In this document: positions 8,414 through 16,648 of the stretch, piece by piece
How positions within the stretch are numbered: the stretch's first letter is position 1
Layout: each line of letters opens with the position of its first letter
Source of the DNA: Brevibacillus reuszeri
Lineage (GTDB): Bacteria > Bacillota > Bacilli > Brevibacillales > Brevibacillaceae
Direction: 5' to 3'
DNA length: 64,000 nucleotides
Assembly (NCBI RefSeq): GCF_001187725.1
Contig: NZ_LGIQ01000016.1
Coordinates: 50,868-114,867, forward strand
Notes under the pieces: generated by a model
The model's input: the letters and a program-made list of their open reading frames with translations, nothing else
Told to the model about the DNA's origin: nothing
Databases searched by the model: none
Translations under genes and position numbers: made by a program

Positions 8414-9427
8414 CTAAATCACCTCCACTTCCAGGCCACGCTGACGCAGCTTCTCGATCGTCTGCGAGTTTTGTTCTGCACTGCCTTCGAGCTCGACCAC
8501 CAGTTGGCCGTACGGAGTGTCCTTCATCCGTGAGATCGTGCCTTGCAGGATACTGAACACAGTGCCCGTCTCTTGCATCGTTTGGAAAAGAATCGGCTTG
8601 TACGTCTGCTCACCCAGGAAAGTGACGCGTGCGATTGTACGATTACCAGAAGCCTTCTCATATGCTACTGCTTCGCGCAGCTCATGGGAATCAGCCACCT
8701 GCTCCACAAATTCCTGTGTAGTCGGATGCTTCGGCTTGAGGAATACTTCGACCACATCGCCTGCCTCGACAATGAGTCCACCGTCAATGACACCTACGCG
8801 ATCACAAATTTGACGGATGACCTGCATCTCATGCGTAATCAGCACAATGGTCAATCCCAGCTTGCGATTAATGTCCAGAAGCAATGCCAAAATGGAGTTG
8901 GTCGTCTGCGGGTCGAGTGCCGAAGTAGCTTCGTCACACAGGAGTACCTTCGGGTCGTTCGCCAATGCACGTGCAATCCCCACTCGCTGCTTCTGTCCGC
9001 CTGACAGCTGTGCTGGATATTTGTCCCGATGATCCTCGAGGCCTACCAGCTTTAACAGTTCGTCGACTTTTTTCTTAATCTCGGCCTTTGGGCGCTTTGC
9101 TAGCTTCAACGGAAAAGCGATGTTTTCTCCGACTGTAGCCGAGGACAGCAAATTAAAGTGTTGAAAAATCATACCGATATGACGTCGCTGCTCCTGCAGC
9201 TTCCGATCGTCCAGCTTGGTCAAATCAACACCGTCTATCATGACCTCGCCTGTAGTTGGGCGTTCCAGCAGGTTCATACAACGAATCAATGTACTTTTCC
9301 CCGCGCCGGAATGACCAATAATGCCGTATATCTCTCCCTTTTTAATAGAGAGGTTAATTCCCATTAATGCCGGGATATTATTACCTTGTACCAGATAGCT
9401 CTTATGCAGCTCTCGCAGTTGAATCAA
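8414..9427 (-). CDS. metN: Methionine ABC transporter ATP-binding protein MetN
   Basis: A 337-residue ABC ATPase that powers methionine uptake. It has Walker A GHSGAGKST near residue 38, the signature LSGGQKQRVGIARAL, Walker B VLLCDEATSALD, and a C-terminal NIL/ACT-like domain (about residues 260-337), which in this family binds methionine and inhibits transport. The TTG start has GGAGGTGG upstream. It is the first gene after the SAM riboswitch. Confidence 0.95.
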   Translation of the reverse strand: MIQLRELHKSYLVQGNNIPALMGINLSIKKGEIYGIIGHSGAGKSTLIRCMNLLERPTTGEVMIDGVDLTKLDDRKLQEQRRHIGMIFQHFNLLSSATVGENIAFPLKLAKRPKAEIKKKVDELLKLVGLEDHRDKYPAQLSGGQKQRVGIARALANDPKVLLCDEATSALDPQTTNSILALLLDINRKLGLTIVLITHEMQVIRQICDRVGVIDGGLIVEAGDVVEVFLKPKHPTTQEFVEQVADSHELREAVAYEKASGNRTIARVTFLGEQTYKPILFQTMQETGTVFSILQGTISRMKDTPYGQLVVELEGSAEQNSQTIEKLRQRGLEVEVI

Positions 9428-9443
9428 CCATTTCCACCTCCCG

Positions 9444-9487
9444 TAAAAAACAAACGAGCCCCTTTTTCATCAAACGAAAAAGGGGCT
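9444..9487 (-). terminator. Expression-platform terminator of the met operon riboswitch
   Basis: AGCCCCTTTTTC (9457-9468) pairs perfectly with GAAAAAGGGGCT (9476-9487), followed on the minus strand by a T-rich run (9444-9450). It lies between the S-box aptamer and metN, where it should stop transcription when SAM is bound. Confidence 0.88.
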
Positions 9488-9517
9488 GCAACGCAATTTA
9501 TACGTTCGCATCCACCC

Positions 9518-9634
9518 TTCTCATCTATCAAGATCCAATTAATCTTGTAGGAATTGGCACCGCGACGTCTATTCGAAAATAGACCGGTTGCCGGGCTTCA
9601 TAGGGCCTGTCCCTCCGCCTCTCTTGATAAGAAA
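9518..9634 (-). ncRNA. SAM-I (S-box) riboswitch upstream of metNIQ
   Basis: On the minus strand the S-box core is intact: GAGGCGGAGGGACAGGCCC, then GAAGCCCGGCAACC, a variable P3 hairpin (GTCTATTTTCGAATAGAC), and GGTGCCAATTCC. The outer P1 helix forms between CTTATCAAGA and TCTTGATAGATGAG. When SAM is plentiful, P1 forms and allows the downstream terminator to fold, which switches off methionine uptake. Confidence 0.96.
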
Positions 9635-9685
9635 GATTTCCACGTATATTATGTTCGTTTTGCATATTTTCATGATACAAGTCGG

Positions 9686-9715
9686 ATTATATCTCTTTTG
9701 AAAATAGTAAGTCAA
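9686..9715 (-). promoter_or_regulatory. Sigma-A-type promoter of the metNIQ operon
   Basis: On the minus strand, TTGACT (9710-9715) and TATAAT (9686-9691) are separated by 18 bases. They lie about 50 bases before the riboswitch aptamer. Confidence 0.75.
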
Positions 9716-9741
9716 TAGTAATAGTAGGTAAAATTGTAGGC

Positions 9742-9776
9742 AAAAAAAAGCAGCACGCTCAATTTGGCGTGCTGCT
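9742..9776 (-). terminator. Terminator overlapping the end of the LCP gene
   Basis: AGCAGCACGC (9749-9758) pairs perfectly with GCGTGCTGCT (9767-9776), with seven T residues following on the minus strand. The stop codon of the LCP gene (9759-9761) lies in the loop, so the terminator is partly coding. Confidence 0.85.
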
Positions 9777-10754
9777 CTGTTTTTCTTCCACCGGCTGCAT
9801 GGCTTCGGTAGTAGGTGGTTGAAGCTTTTCCTGAATAAAGGTTTGGACCTGATCTACATCTGGAACCAAAACGGCTCCTGCTTTGTTTGATTCACGGAAC
9901 ATTCCCATCGGAGGCAGCTGATAGTTTCCTGGCGACTGCGTATTCAAGCTGAGTCCGAGTGCGGATAGCTTCAGCATATCCATCGAGCCGATATTCGTTT
10001 GGACATATGGCGTAACTTCTTTCAAAATGCTTGGCAATTGAATCAAGGTCGTACCATTTTTCATCTGATTTGCTATTGCGGCCAATAATTTACGCTGCCG
10101 CTCGGTGCGCGTATAATCTGAGGTAGCATCATGACGAAAACGCACGTATTGCAAGGCTTTGTTTCCGTCCAACTGCTGCAAGCCCTTTTTCAAATGAATA
10201 TCGTAAACGCCCTTGTCAGTCGGATCGTGGTAGTACATGTTTTTCTCTACATCCAGCTCCACGCCGCCTACAGCATCAATCAGTGCCTTGAAGCCCTCGA
10301 AATCGGTAATGACGTAGCGATCCACTGGCAATCCCGTAAATTGACTCACGGTCTTCATTGCGAGCTCCGGTCCACCGTCAACAATCGCGGAATTAATCCG
10401 GGAGCTTCCGTTGCCCGGTATATCGACATACGTATCCCGCAAAATCGAGAATAAATCATATCGCTTCGTCAGCGGGTCTACACTGACAAGCATCATCGAA
10501 TCCGAACGCGGAAGTCCGTTATTTTTCACACCCCTGCGGTCTACACCCATCAGCAGGATGTTGACTCGCTCCTTGCCGTCCCACTGCGGGATCTCGGCTG
10601 CCTTTGTCGCTGCCCCACCATCTGGTGGCGCCGGCGTTATCACATTCGGCTCTTGAATATTTTGTGCAAACTCATAGAAGGAATATCCGTAGTACCCTGC
10701 TGTTGCAGCGATAACTACAAGCATCAGGAGCAACACTCGTTTCCATATTCGCAT
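9759..10754 (-). CDS. LytR-CpsA-Psr (LCP) family protein
   Basis: A 331-residue membrane-anchored enzyme of the family that attaches wall teichoic acids or other glycopolymers to peptidoglycan. It has one N-terminal membrane segment (about residues 7-27) and an extracellular LCP domain from about residue 60. Key motifs are NILLMGVDRR, GLPRSDSMMLVSVDP and YVRFRHDATSDYTRTERQR, which hold the Arg and Asp residues that bind the polyprenyl pyrophosphate. The C-terminal tail is Pro/Gln/Thr-rich. It is divergent from the MFS gene at 10945. The polymer it handles is not evident. Confidence 0.92.
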   Translation of the reverse strand: MRIWKRVLLLMLVVIAATAGYYGYSFYEFAQNIQEPNVITPAPPDGGAATKAAEIPQWDGKERVNILLMGVDRRGVKNNGLPRSDSMMLVSVDPLTKRYDLFSILRDTYVDIPGNGSSRINSAIVDGGPELAMKTVSQFTGLPVDRYVITDFEGFKALIDAVGGVELDVEKNMYYHDPTDKGVYDIHLKKGLQQLDGNKALQYVRFRHDATSDYTRTERQRKLLAAIANQMKNGTTLIQLPSILKEVTPYVQTNIGSMDMLKLSALGLSLNTQSPGNYQLPPMGMFRESNKAGAVLVPDVDQVQTFIQEKLQPPTTEAMQPVEEKQSSTPN

Positions 10755-10882
10755 AAAAAACTACTCCACCTTTAGTCTTCGTATCCATGTAACTCAACTC
10801 TCCACTTTGTTTAGTATAACTCGAAACCGAAAAAAGTGGAGCAGCCTTTATTTGGGTTATATATACTTATTATACTTTTTAG

Positions 10883-10920
10883 TTTACAAAGTATTTGATG
10901 ATCGCTATACTACTTGTAAA
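10883..10920 (+). promoter_or_regulatory. Promoter with overlapping inverted repeat before the MFS gene
   Basis: TTTACA (10883-10888) and TATACT (10906-10911) are 17 bases apart. TTTACAAAGTA (10883-10893) is mirrored by TACTTGTAAA (10911-10920), an inverted repeat with one extra base that spans the promoter. It could be a repressor operator. Confidence 0.5.
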
Positions 10921-10944
10921 TCCATTTTTAAGGGGTGAGTCACC

Positions 10945-12180
10945 GTGTTTTCCCCAGCGTCCCTGCTTAATCGTTATCCACGCGAAGCGCTATTTTTCCT
11001 GGTTGCCAGCTTCATCAACTCTTCTGGCAGCGCCTTCATGTGGCCCCTCACTACGCTATACGTACATACGATTTTACAACGCTCCATGACTGAAGCCGGC
11101 TTTGTTTTAATGATTCAATCCTTGGCCGGAATCGTGGGACAATTCGTCGGTGGTTCACTATTCCATCGACTTGGAGCCAAGCGCCTAATTGTAGGAGCTC
11201 TGTTCGTTCAAGGTCTCATTCAGCTGTCGATTCCTTTTGTGCATAGCTGGCCCCTTTATTTGGCACTTATGACTGGACTTGGCTTCACGTTCAACCTGTC
11301 CTTTCCAGCCATTCAGGCATTTATCGGTTTTCGTTGGAAAGAACAGCGCAGAGAATTGTTTAACATTGTCTATGTTGGAAATAACTTAGGGATGGCAATC
11401 GGCACCTCCTTGGCTGGTGTGATCGCAACATTTTCCTTTCAGCTTACTTTTTTGTTCAACAGTGTGAGCACATTGCTGTTTGCCTTGTTTTTCTTCCTAT
11501 TTATGAAAAACATGTCACATCAAGAACTCATTGGAGACGCTGCCAAAGCACACAAGGAAAAGAAGCGCACAAATCCGTTTACCCTGCTTTTTCGCTATCA
11601 GCTCTATTTGTTCATGGCGCTTGGTGCTGGCTTCATCTTCTTTTCCAATACCGTTTGGAACACAGGCGTGGCTCCTTACATTACTGAAAAAGGGATGCCG
11701 CTATCCTCTTATAGCTGGCTCTGGACGGTCAATGGCATTATCATTTTTGCGGGTCAACCGATTACGTCCTGGCTCAAGCGCATCATGCGACAAAATCTGT
11801 CTGCCCAACTCATTGCCAGTGCAGTTCTGTATGCAGTAGGCTTCGGATTTATGTTCTTGTACCACGACAGCTACTCCGCGTTTATCGCTGGAATGATCAT
11901 TACAACTTTTGGTGAAATGCTGATCTCCCCTACCATCCCTACATTTATTACAGAAAGAACCGGGGAGTTCGCACCGTTTTATTTAGGCGTAGTGGGAGCA
12001 ATTACGACAGGAGGGCGACTGCTCGGTCCACTTGCGATTGGCTACATGTATGATCAGGGTGGAGTTGAACCTACTTTGTTGCTAGCAACGCTTGTCGCGA
12101 CGGCTTCCGTCCTGCTCTGTCTGCTGCACTCCTTTTTCCAGCGTGAAAAGCCCAGTCAATCAGCCAGCTCGTCGCTTTAG
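10945..12180 (+). CDS. MFS transporter
   Basis: A 411-residue polytopic membrane protein of the major facilitator superfamily with about twelve membrane segments. The loop GGSLFHRLGAKRLI after segment two is the family A-motif. The central cytosolic loop (about residues 195-215) is rich in Lys. The GTG start has AAGGGGTGA upstream. It resembles proton-driven drug or metabolite exporters; substrate and direction are not predictable. It is flanked by a promoter with an inverted repeat and by its own terminator. Confidence 0.88.
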   Translation: MFSPASLLNRYPREALFFLVASFINSSGSAFMWPLTTLYVHTILQRSMTEAGFVLMIQSLAGIVGQFVGGSLFHRLGAKRLIVGALFVQGLIQLSIPFVHSWPLYLALMTGLGFTFNLSFPAIQAFIGFRWKEQRRELFNIVYVGNNLGMAIGTSLAGVIATFSFQLTFLFNSVSTLLFALFFFLFMKNMSHQELIGDAAKAHKEKKRTNPFTLLFRYQLYLFMALGAGFIFFSNTVWNTGVAPYITEKGMPLSSYSWLWTVNGIIIFAGQPITSWLKRIMRQNLSAQLIASAVLYAVGFGFMFLYHDSYSAFIAGMIITTFGEMLISPTIPTFITERTGEFAPFYLGVVGAITTGGRLLGPLAIGYMYDQGGVEPTLLLATLVATASVLLCLLHSFFQREKPSQSASSSL

Positions 12181-12195
12181 ACATATTTTTTGCAC

Positions 12196-12236
12196 AAAAA
12201 GCCGCCCGAGTCCTTTTCAGGAACGAGCGGCTTTTT
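12196..12236. terminator. Bidirectional terminator between MFS and anti-sigma genes
   Basis: AAAAAGCCGC (12196-12205) pairs with GCGGCTTTTT (12227-12236), with an inner pairing. T runs are present on both strands, serving the two convergent genes. Confidence 0.85.
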
Positions 12237-12262
12237 GGTGATTCATGGATCGACACGTACGA

Positions 12263-13984
12263 TTACTTTTCTCGTTGAAGTGGAATTTCCCAATCCACCT
12301 TGTGCTCTTTGATCATCTGGTCAAACGAAAGCGTAACCTCTTTCAAATCTTCCTTTTCGCTAATTATAGCGAGTTGGCCACTGAACTCTACCCTGCCATC
12401 TTTCTGTACTGCTTTTTTGGACATGGCCCCCAGCGCTCTCACAGCTGCTTTCCCTTCCTCATCTGTTGCTTTCCAAGTTCGAGTAACAATAGCAGCAATG
12501 TCTTTGGCAAGCGTACCTTCTACTTTCATTTCGTAGACGATACGCCCGCTATCAATTTGCTTCTGAACCAATTGGAACGTAAATTGATTTCCATCACTCT
12601 CCGCTTTTATTGGTTTTTTCTCAAGTTCAGCCAAGTTCAGTTTTGTACGGAAAGAAGACTTCTCCTCTGTATAGACAGCATCCAGCTTCATCGTTGCTTT
12701 CTGTGTACTTTCAATTGGGGTAAACGTGTGAATCCATTTCTTCGTTTCAAACCAGTCTACAGCTTCGACACGACTAGGACCATTCCAGATCACGTTTGTA
12801 TCAGGGTAGTCGTCACCTTCATAAAATCTCACTCTTATTTCTTCCCAGCTGCCAAGATTTGTACCCTTTTCATCAATTAATTGATAATGAAGAAAGCTTT
12901 TTCCTTTCCCTGCTTTATTCTCTGAAAACACGAATTGTGTACCGCTTGGCGCATACCGCACCTCCTGTAGAGCAACGAACGTTTCTTGTGGACCAGAAAA
13001 CTGCTTGTTGATCGCTACTGTTTTCGAAGCAGCCTTGGCTGGTCGCATATCAATCGGAATATCCAGATTCCAGGTTCCTTTTGTTTCGCCCAAGCGCTTC
13101 ACTCGCAGCTCTACAATGAGTTCGTCTGGTAGCGGATTTTTTTCATCAAAGAAATTGGTCAGGTCTCGTTGAATCAAAAAATTTTCACCGTTTTGCAGTA
13201 GTCTCCACTCAAATGCCTCCAAATTCTTTTTGTAGAAGGGAGTCAATACTTTCCCGTTTTTGTCCTTTAATCGAATCTCACGGAATTCATTTACATTTGA
13301 ACTGTCAATGATCGTATATTGGTCCTCCACGAGTGAATTCATTTTTGTTCCATCCTTCTTCGTCACAGATCCCAAAATCGCCAAGCGCAATGGATCAGCC
13401 AAAACTGCCTTTACTTCCACGGTTAACCCCTGATCTGTCGCTTTCAAATCGAGTGGTTTTACAAACCCTTTGGTGGCTGCCGCAAGTACTCCCCGATCCG
13501 TCTCTTTCTCATCGAACAAGCTGACGACTTGATTACTAACATTTGCATAAGGCCCCTTGATCTGGCTTACAGGGCTCGAGATGCCTACGGCTTGATACAA
13601 TCCACTTACATAAGAAGCAAATGTAGGGGAAACAGCCGTTCCGAGTGTTACGATTACTGCCAATCCAGCAACTGCTATTGTCGTTTTCTTCACTATATCC
13701 ACACTCCGTTTTTTCCAGTTTTTTTGAACGGATGATTGAGGGTCAATCGTTTTAAGCACCTTCAACGGATAGGCGGGGAGTTTTTCCATGACATTTTGGA
13801 CAATTGCCTCTGTATCCCATTGTTCTTCTTCGCCATCAGTCATGTCCAATCCATCCATATATTGTTCAAACCTGTTTAGGCATGAGCCGCATGTCATCAA
13901 ATGATGCTGTAGCTCTTGCTTTTCCTCGAAAGAGAGCTGGTCTTCCAAAAAAGCGTCCAGCATAACTTTATCCAAGCATGTCAT
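12263..13984 (-). CDS. Membrane anti-sigma factor with zinc-finger and DUF4179 domain
   Basis: A 573-residue protein expected to hold the upstream ECF sigma factor inactive at the membrane. The N-terminus carries a zf-HC2 zinc-binding anti-sigma motif (HHLMTCGSC near residue 30). One membrane segment follows (about residues 97-117), then an extracytoplasmic DUF4179 domain and a long beta-rich region to the C-terminus. Its ATG overlaps the sigma-factor stop by four bases (ATGA), so the pair is coupled. The roughly 450-residue outer part is large for an anti-sigma factor and is presumably the sensor. Confidence 0.88.
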   Translation of the reverse strand: MTCLDKVMLDAFLEDQLSFEEKQELQHHLMTCGSCLNRFEQYMDGLDMTDGEEEQWDTEAIVQNVMEKLPAYPLKVLKTIDPQSSVQKNWKKRSVDIVKKTTIAVAGLAVIVTLGTAVSPTFASYVSGLYQAVGISSPVSQIKGPYANVSNQVVSLFDEKETDRGVLAAATKGFVKPLDLKATDQGLTVEVKAVLADPLRLAILGSVTKKDGTKMNSLVEDQYTIIDSSNVNEFREIRLKDKNGKVLTPFYKKNLEAFEWRLLQNGENFLIQRDLTNFFDEKNPLPDELIVELRVKRLGETKGTWNLDIPIDMRPAKAASKTVAINKQFSGPQETFVALQEVRYAPSGTQFVFSENKAGKGKSFLHYQLIDEKGTNLGSWEEIRVRFYEGDDYPDTNVIWNGPSRVEAVDWFETKKWIHTFTPIESTQKATMKLDAVYTEEKSSFRTKLNLAELEKKPIKAESDGNQFTFQLVQKQIDSGRIVYEMKVEGTLAKDIAAIVTRTWKATDEEGKAAVRALGAMSKKAVQKDGRVEFSGQLAIISEKEDLKEVTLSFDQMIKEHKVDWEIPLQREK

Positions 13985-14535
13985 AGATAAAAGTCACCCC
14001 CTTTTCCTGTTCTCGTTATGGAATCTCTTAGCTTCGATTTTCCTCTGGAGATGCGTGTTCGAACGGTACTAAGCGGAACACCCAGCTTTTCACTAATTTC
14101 TTCATAGCTCATAAATTGGAGGTAGCGAAGTTCCAGGACGATACGATATTTGGGCTCGAGGGTCATCATCCGGTTTTGCAAAAAGGCTCTTTGCTCTTTC
14201 GCCAGATACTCCAGCTCGGGTGTCTCGGTTGTGAACAGCTCCACTTCATCGTTTGTCATCTGGAAGGACCTTTTGCGTCTTCGCAGCTCATCGAAGCAAT
14301 AATTCGTCGCGATCCTGTACAACCACGCTCCAAACGCAAAGTTTTTGTTGTATTCGCCCAAGTGATAATACACCTTGATAAAGATTTCCTGAGCCATATC
14401 CTGCTCATGCACGGATTGCCCGATCATTTTGCGAATGAGCAAGCGAATTCGTTTGTTATATTTTTGTATGATCTGAGTGTAAGCTTCTTTGTTCCCCTGA
14501 AGGACCTCCTCAACAATCACCCTATCGTCCTGCAT
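13981..14535 (-). CDS. ECF-type RNA polymerase sigma factor
   Basis: A 184-residue sigma-70 family protein with region 2 (DMAQEIFIKVYYHL, AWLYRIATNYCFDELRRRKR) and region 4 (SYEEISEKLGVPLSTVRTRI), and no regions 1 or 3. I start at the ATG at 14535 because AGGAGG lies 9 bases upstream; 15 further in-frame codons exist but lack such a site. It is cotranscribed with its anti-sigma factor. A possible self-recognised promoter lies at 14711-14741. Confidence 0.93.
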   Translation of the reverse strand: MQDDRVIVEEVLQGNKEAYTQIIQKYNKRIRLLIRKMIGQSVHEQDMAQEIFIKVYYHLGEYNKNFAFGAWLYRIATNYCFDELRRRKRSFQMTNDEVELFTTETPELEYLAKEQRAFLQNRMMTLEPKYRIVLELRYLQFMSYEEISEKLGVPLSTVRTRISRGKSKLRDSITRTGKGGDFYL

Positions 14536-14662
14536 CTGTCTAATCCTCCTATAAAAAACCTCTTGTCGAGTCCAGTTCATGGATAACGCTACCGGATGCT
14601 AGAGTAGGTTGTGCCCGCTGAACCAGGATGCGAGTGCGAGGAGAGCTACTTTCTGATTCAGT

Positions 14663-14695
14663 AAAAAGGCTCGCTGCGCAGCTATCCGCCTTTTT
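14663..14695 (-). terminator. Terminator-like hairpin in the sigma-factor leader
   Basis: AAAAAGGC (14663-14670) pairs with GCCTTTTT (14688-14695), and an inner palindrome GCTGCGCAGC (14673-14682) could extend the fold. On the minus strand it has a T tail. It is 128 bases before the sigma-factor start. If the promoter is at 14711-14741, this is an attenuator. The rest of the 306-base gap between sigma factor and SDR shows no gene. Confidence 0.5.
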
Positions 14696-14710
14696 GCTCC
14701 TACATTTATA

Positions 14711-14741
14711 AGAGACGGAAAATGGTGGGAAAAGATCGCAA
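14711..14741 (-). promoter_or_regulatory. Possible ECF-type promoter of the sigma operon
   Basis: On the minus strand GCGATCTTTTCC is followed about 15 bases later by CGTCTC, resembling the -35/-10 pattern of ECF promoters (an A/T-rich -35 and CGTC at -10). This suggests autoregulation. The match is by eye only. Confidence 0.35.
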
Positions 14742-14791
14742 CTATTTTTGCTGATAAGACAAAACCTGGCAAGACATAGCTTTTTTATAAA

Positions 14792-14824
14792 TAAAAAAAG
14801 CTGCCGAGATTCCCTCGGACAGCT
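14792..14824 (-). terminator. Terminator of the SDR gene
   Basis: AGCTGCCGAG (14799-14808) pairs with CTCGGACAGCT (14814-14824) with one bulge, followed by seven T residues on the minus strand. It lies 17 bases after the SDR stop. Confidence 0.85.
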
Positions 14825-14841
14825 CTTCCATTCACGATTCT

Positions 14842-15537
14842 TTAGTTTACCGGCGGACATGTAAGCGACTTTCCGTTCGCTGCTGAACCAAGCCCCATTA
14901 TGTAAGGAACTGCAACATGGCTCCACGCATCTGGATTCGGTGCAGATGCCACTTCATCCGGCGAGCATGAACGAAGCATAGAAGTATCGATGCTTCCCCC
15001 GGGGTCGAGGGCAACCGCTGCCATTCCTGCAGGTAATTCTGCAGCAAGTGACTGGGTCAAGCCTTCGATGGCAAACTTAGAAGCACTATAAGGGGCTAGC
15101 ATCGCTTCACCATATCTGCCCCAATAAGAGCTGATATTGACGATGACTCCCCCCAGCCCGCGCTGAATCATCTCAGGTAAAAAAGCCCGCGTAATATGGA
15201 AAACACCGTTTACATTCACATTCATGACTGTGGAAAACTCACTCGCTGTGAGATTCATGACAGGACTGTTGCGATTCACAATAGAAGCATTGTTAATCAG
15301 TAAATCAGGAGCACCAGCTTCAGCAAAGACATGCTCTGCCCATTTTTCTACCTGTCCCCAATTCGCTACATCGACTACCGTAAAATCATGCTTATCTCCG
15401 AATTGGCTGCGTAGTCGCATCACTTCCTCCTCCGAACGTCCGCAGCCTGCTACTGTCCAGCCGGCTTCATGGAAGCGATCTACCATCGCCCTGCCCAATC
15501 CCTTGGTTACGCCTGTAATAACCACAAGCTTGCTCAT
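14842..15537 (-). CDS. Short-chain dehydrogenase/reductase
   Basis: A 231-residue cytosolic NAD(P)-dependent oxidoreductase of the classical SDR family. The cofactor motif TGVTKGLGRAM is at residue 8, the NNAS motif is near residue 86, and catalytic Ser and Tyr-Lys lie in NISSYWG and YSASK (about residue 150). It lies downstream of an aldo-keto reductase on the same strand, 101 bases away, with a possible weak terminator between. The substrate is unknown. Confidence 0.9.
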   Translation of the reverse strand: MSKLVVITGVTKGLGRAMVDRFHEAGWTVAGCGRSEEEVMRLRSQFGDKHDFTVVDVANWGQVEKWAEHVFAEAGAPDLLINNASIVNRNSPVMNLTASEFSTVMNVNVNGVFHITRAFLPEMIQRGLGGVIVNISSYWGRYGEAMLAPYSASKFAIEGLTQSLAAELPAGMAAVALDPGGSIDTSMLRSCSPDEVASAPNPDAWSHVAVPYIMGLGSAANGKSLTCPPVN

Positions 15538-15638
15538 ATGTATCCCCTTACTTTTTTCTATATATTAAATATTTTAGTATAATAACAAGCGAAATAAAAG
15601 CCCTCTTTCCCACATTAATGGAAAAAGGACTTATCCAC

Positions 15639-16529
15639 TCACTTGTCCTGCTGCTTCAGAAAAGGCAACTCGGGTAGCTGATACCACTCACCAGACATCC
15701 ATTCACGTGCTTTCCAGCGCAGAACGTCCGGACGAACCAGCGGCATGATCTCGCGGAACAGCTCCACTCGTTCAATATCTGTCATCGGCACGAATGTATT
15801 TGCAGCAGCAAGATCAGCCTCCAGCTCCTCCATTTTGCTGACGCCAAGGATTGAGGTTGCAACAGGCAGGCTCCAGGTATAACGAAGCGCTTGCTCTGTC
15901 CACGGAGCCAGCTTTCCAAGCCCCATTACCTTCATCCCGATTACGGCAACACCATTTTCTACGGCTTGCGGCACGAAATCGTGGGCGAAGCTGTAAATAA
16001 AGTGATCAAGCGCAGAAAGAGCTACCAACGCACTGTCAAATGGATAACGGCGAATCGCTTCTGCCAAAAGACGAGGGTCTGTATGGCCACTGATGCTAAT
16101 TTTTTTGATCAGTCCTTGTTCCTTTGCTTCCAGCAATGCTTCGAGCGCTCCGCCCTTGGCAAAAATCGCTTCCAGGTCATGTGGCTGCATGATATTGTGC
16201 ATGCGCCATTCATTGACATAATCCGTCTGGAGCCGCTTCAGGCTGCCCTCCAAATCCTTGAGTGCCAAATCACGTGTCCTGCCCCCGGTTTTGGTTGCAA
16301 TCCATACTTTGTCACGCAAGCCCTTGAGCCCTAGTCCGACACGTGTCTCTGATTGACCATCACTGTAGCTAGGCGCTGTATCAAAATAGTTAACCCCGGC
16401 TTCCACAGCACGGCGAATAATCGCGACTGCCTCTTCCTCTGTACAATCATGCTCATCTACAATCCGCTGGGCACCAAACCCAAGCAAAGAAACTTGATGA
16501 GGGTCTCGTCCAAATGAACGGGTTTTCAT
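15639..16529 (-). CDS. Aldo/keto reductase
   Basis: A 296-residue NADPH-dependent TIM-barrel oxidoreductase. Motifs are FDTAPSYSDGQSETRVG (Asp and Tyr of the catalytic tetrad), KTGGRTRDL with the catalytic Lys, and RMHNIM with the His. I start at the ATG at 16529 because GGAGG lies upstream; the open frame extends 26 codons further without a site. It resembles general aldehyde or ketone reductases of the YhdN type. The actual substrate is not evident. Confidence 0.9.
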   Translation of the reverse strand: MKTRSFGRDPHQVSLLGFGAQRIVDEHDCTEEEAVAIIRRAVEAGVNYFDTAPSYSDGQSETRVGLGLKGLRDKVWIATKTGGRTRDLALKDLEGSLKRLQTDYVNEWRMHNIMQPHDLEAIFAKGGALEALLEAKEQGLIKKISISGHTDPRLLAEAIRRYPFDSALVALSALDHFIYSFAHDFVPQAVENGVAVIGMKVMGLGKLAPWTEQALRYTWSLPVATSILGVSKMEELEADLAAANTFVPMTDIERVELFREIMPLVRPDVLRWKAREWMSGEWYQLPELPFLKQQDK

Positions 16530-16600
16530 CCTGTTCTCGCCTCCTTTTCTGGTAGTAGAAACCTTTTCCATCCTCTTATTGTATGTAAGCTTCATGCGTA

Positions 16601-16631
16601 CAAACAAGACGCCCGTTATCCGAGCGTCTTG
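16601..16631 (-). terminator. Terminator of the bacilliredoxin gene
   Basis: CAAGACGC (16605-16612) pairs perfectly with GCGTCTTG (16624-16631), with TTTG following on the minus strand. It is 18 bases after the bacilliredoxin stop. Confidence 0.65.
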
Positions 16632-16648
16632 ATGTACGTTCTATTCTT

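Noticed and set aside
9500..9540. T-box-like AGGGTGG near the met operon leader
   Set aside because: The match to the T-box antiterminator is only a few bases and lies next to an S-box aptamer that already explains the leader; no specifier domain is evident.
12245..12880. 211-codon open frame on the plus strand
   Set aside because: Antisense to the anti-sigma gene and composed of Phe/Leu/Ser-rich shadow sequence.
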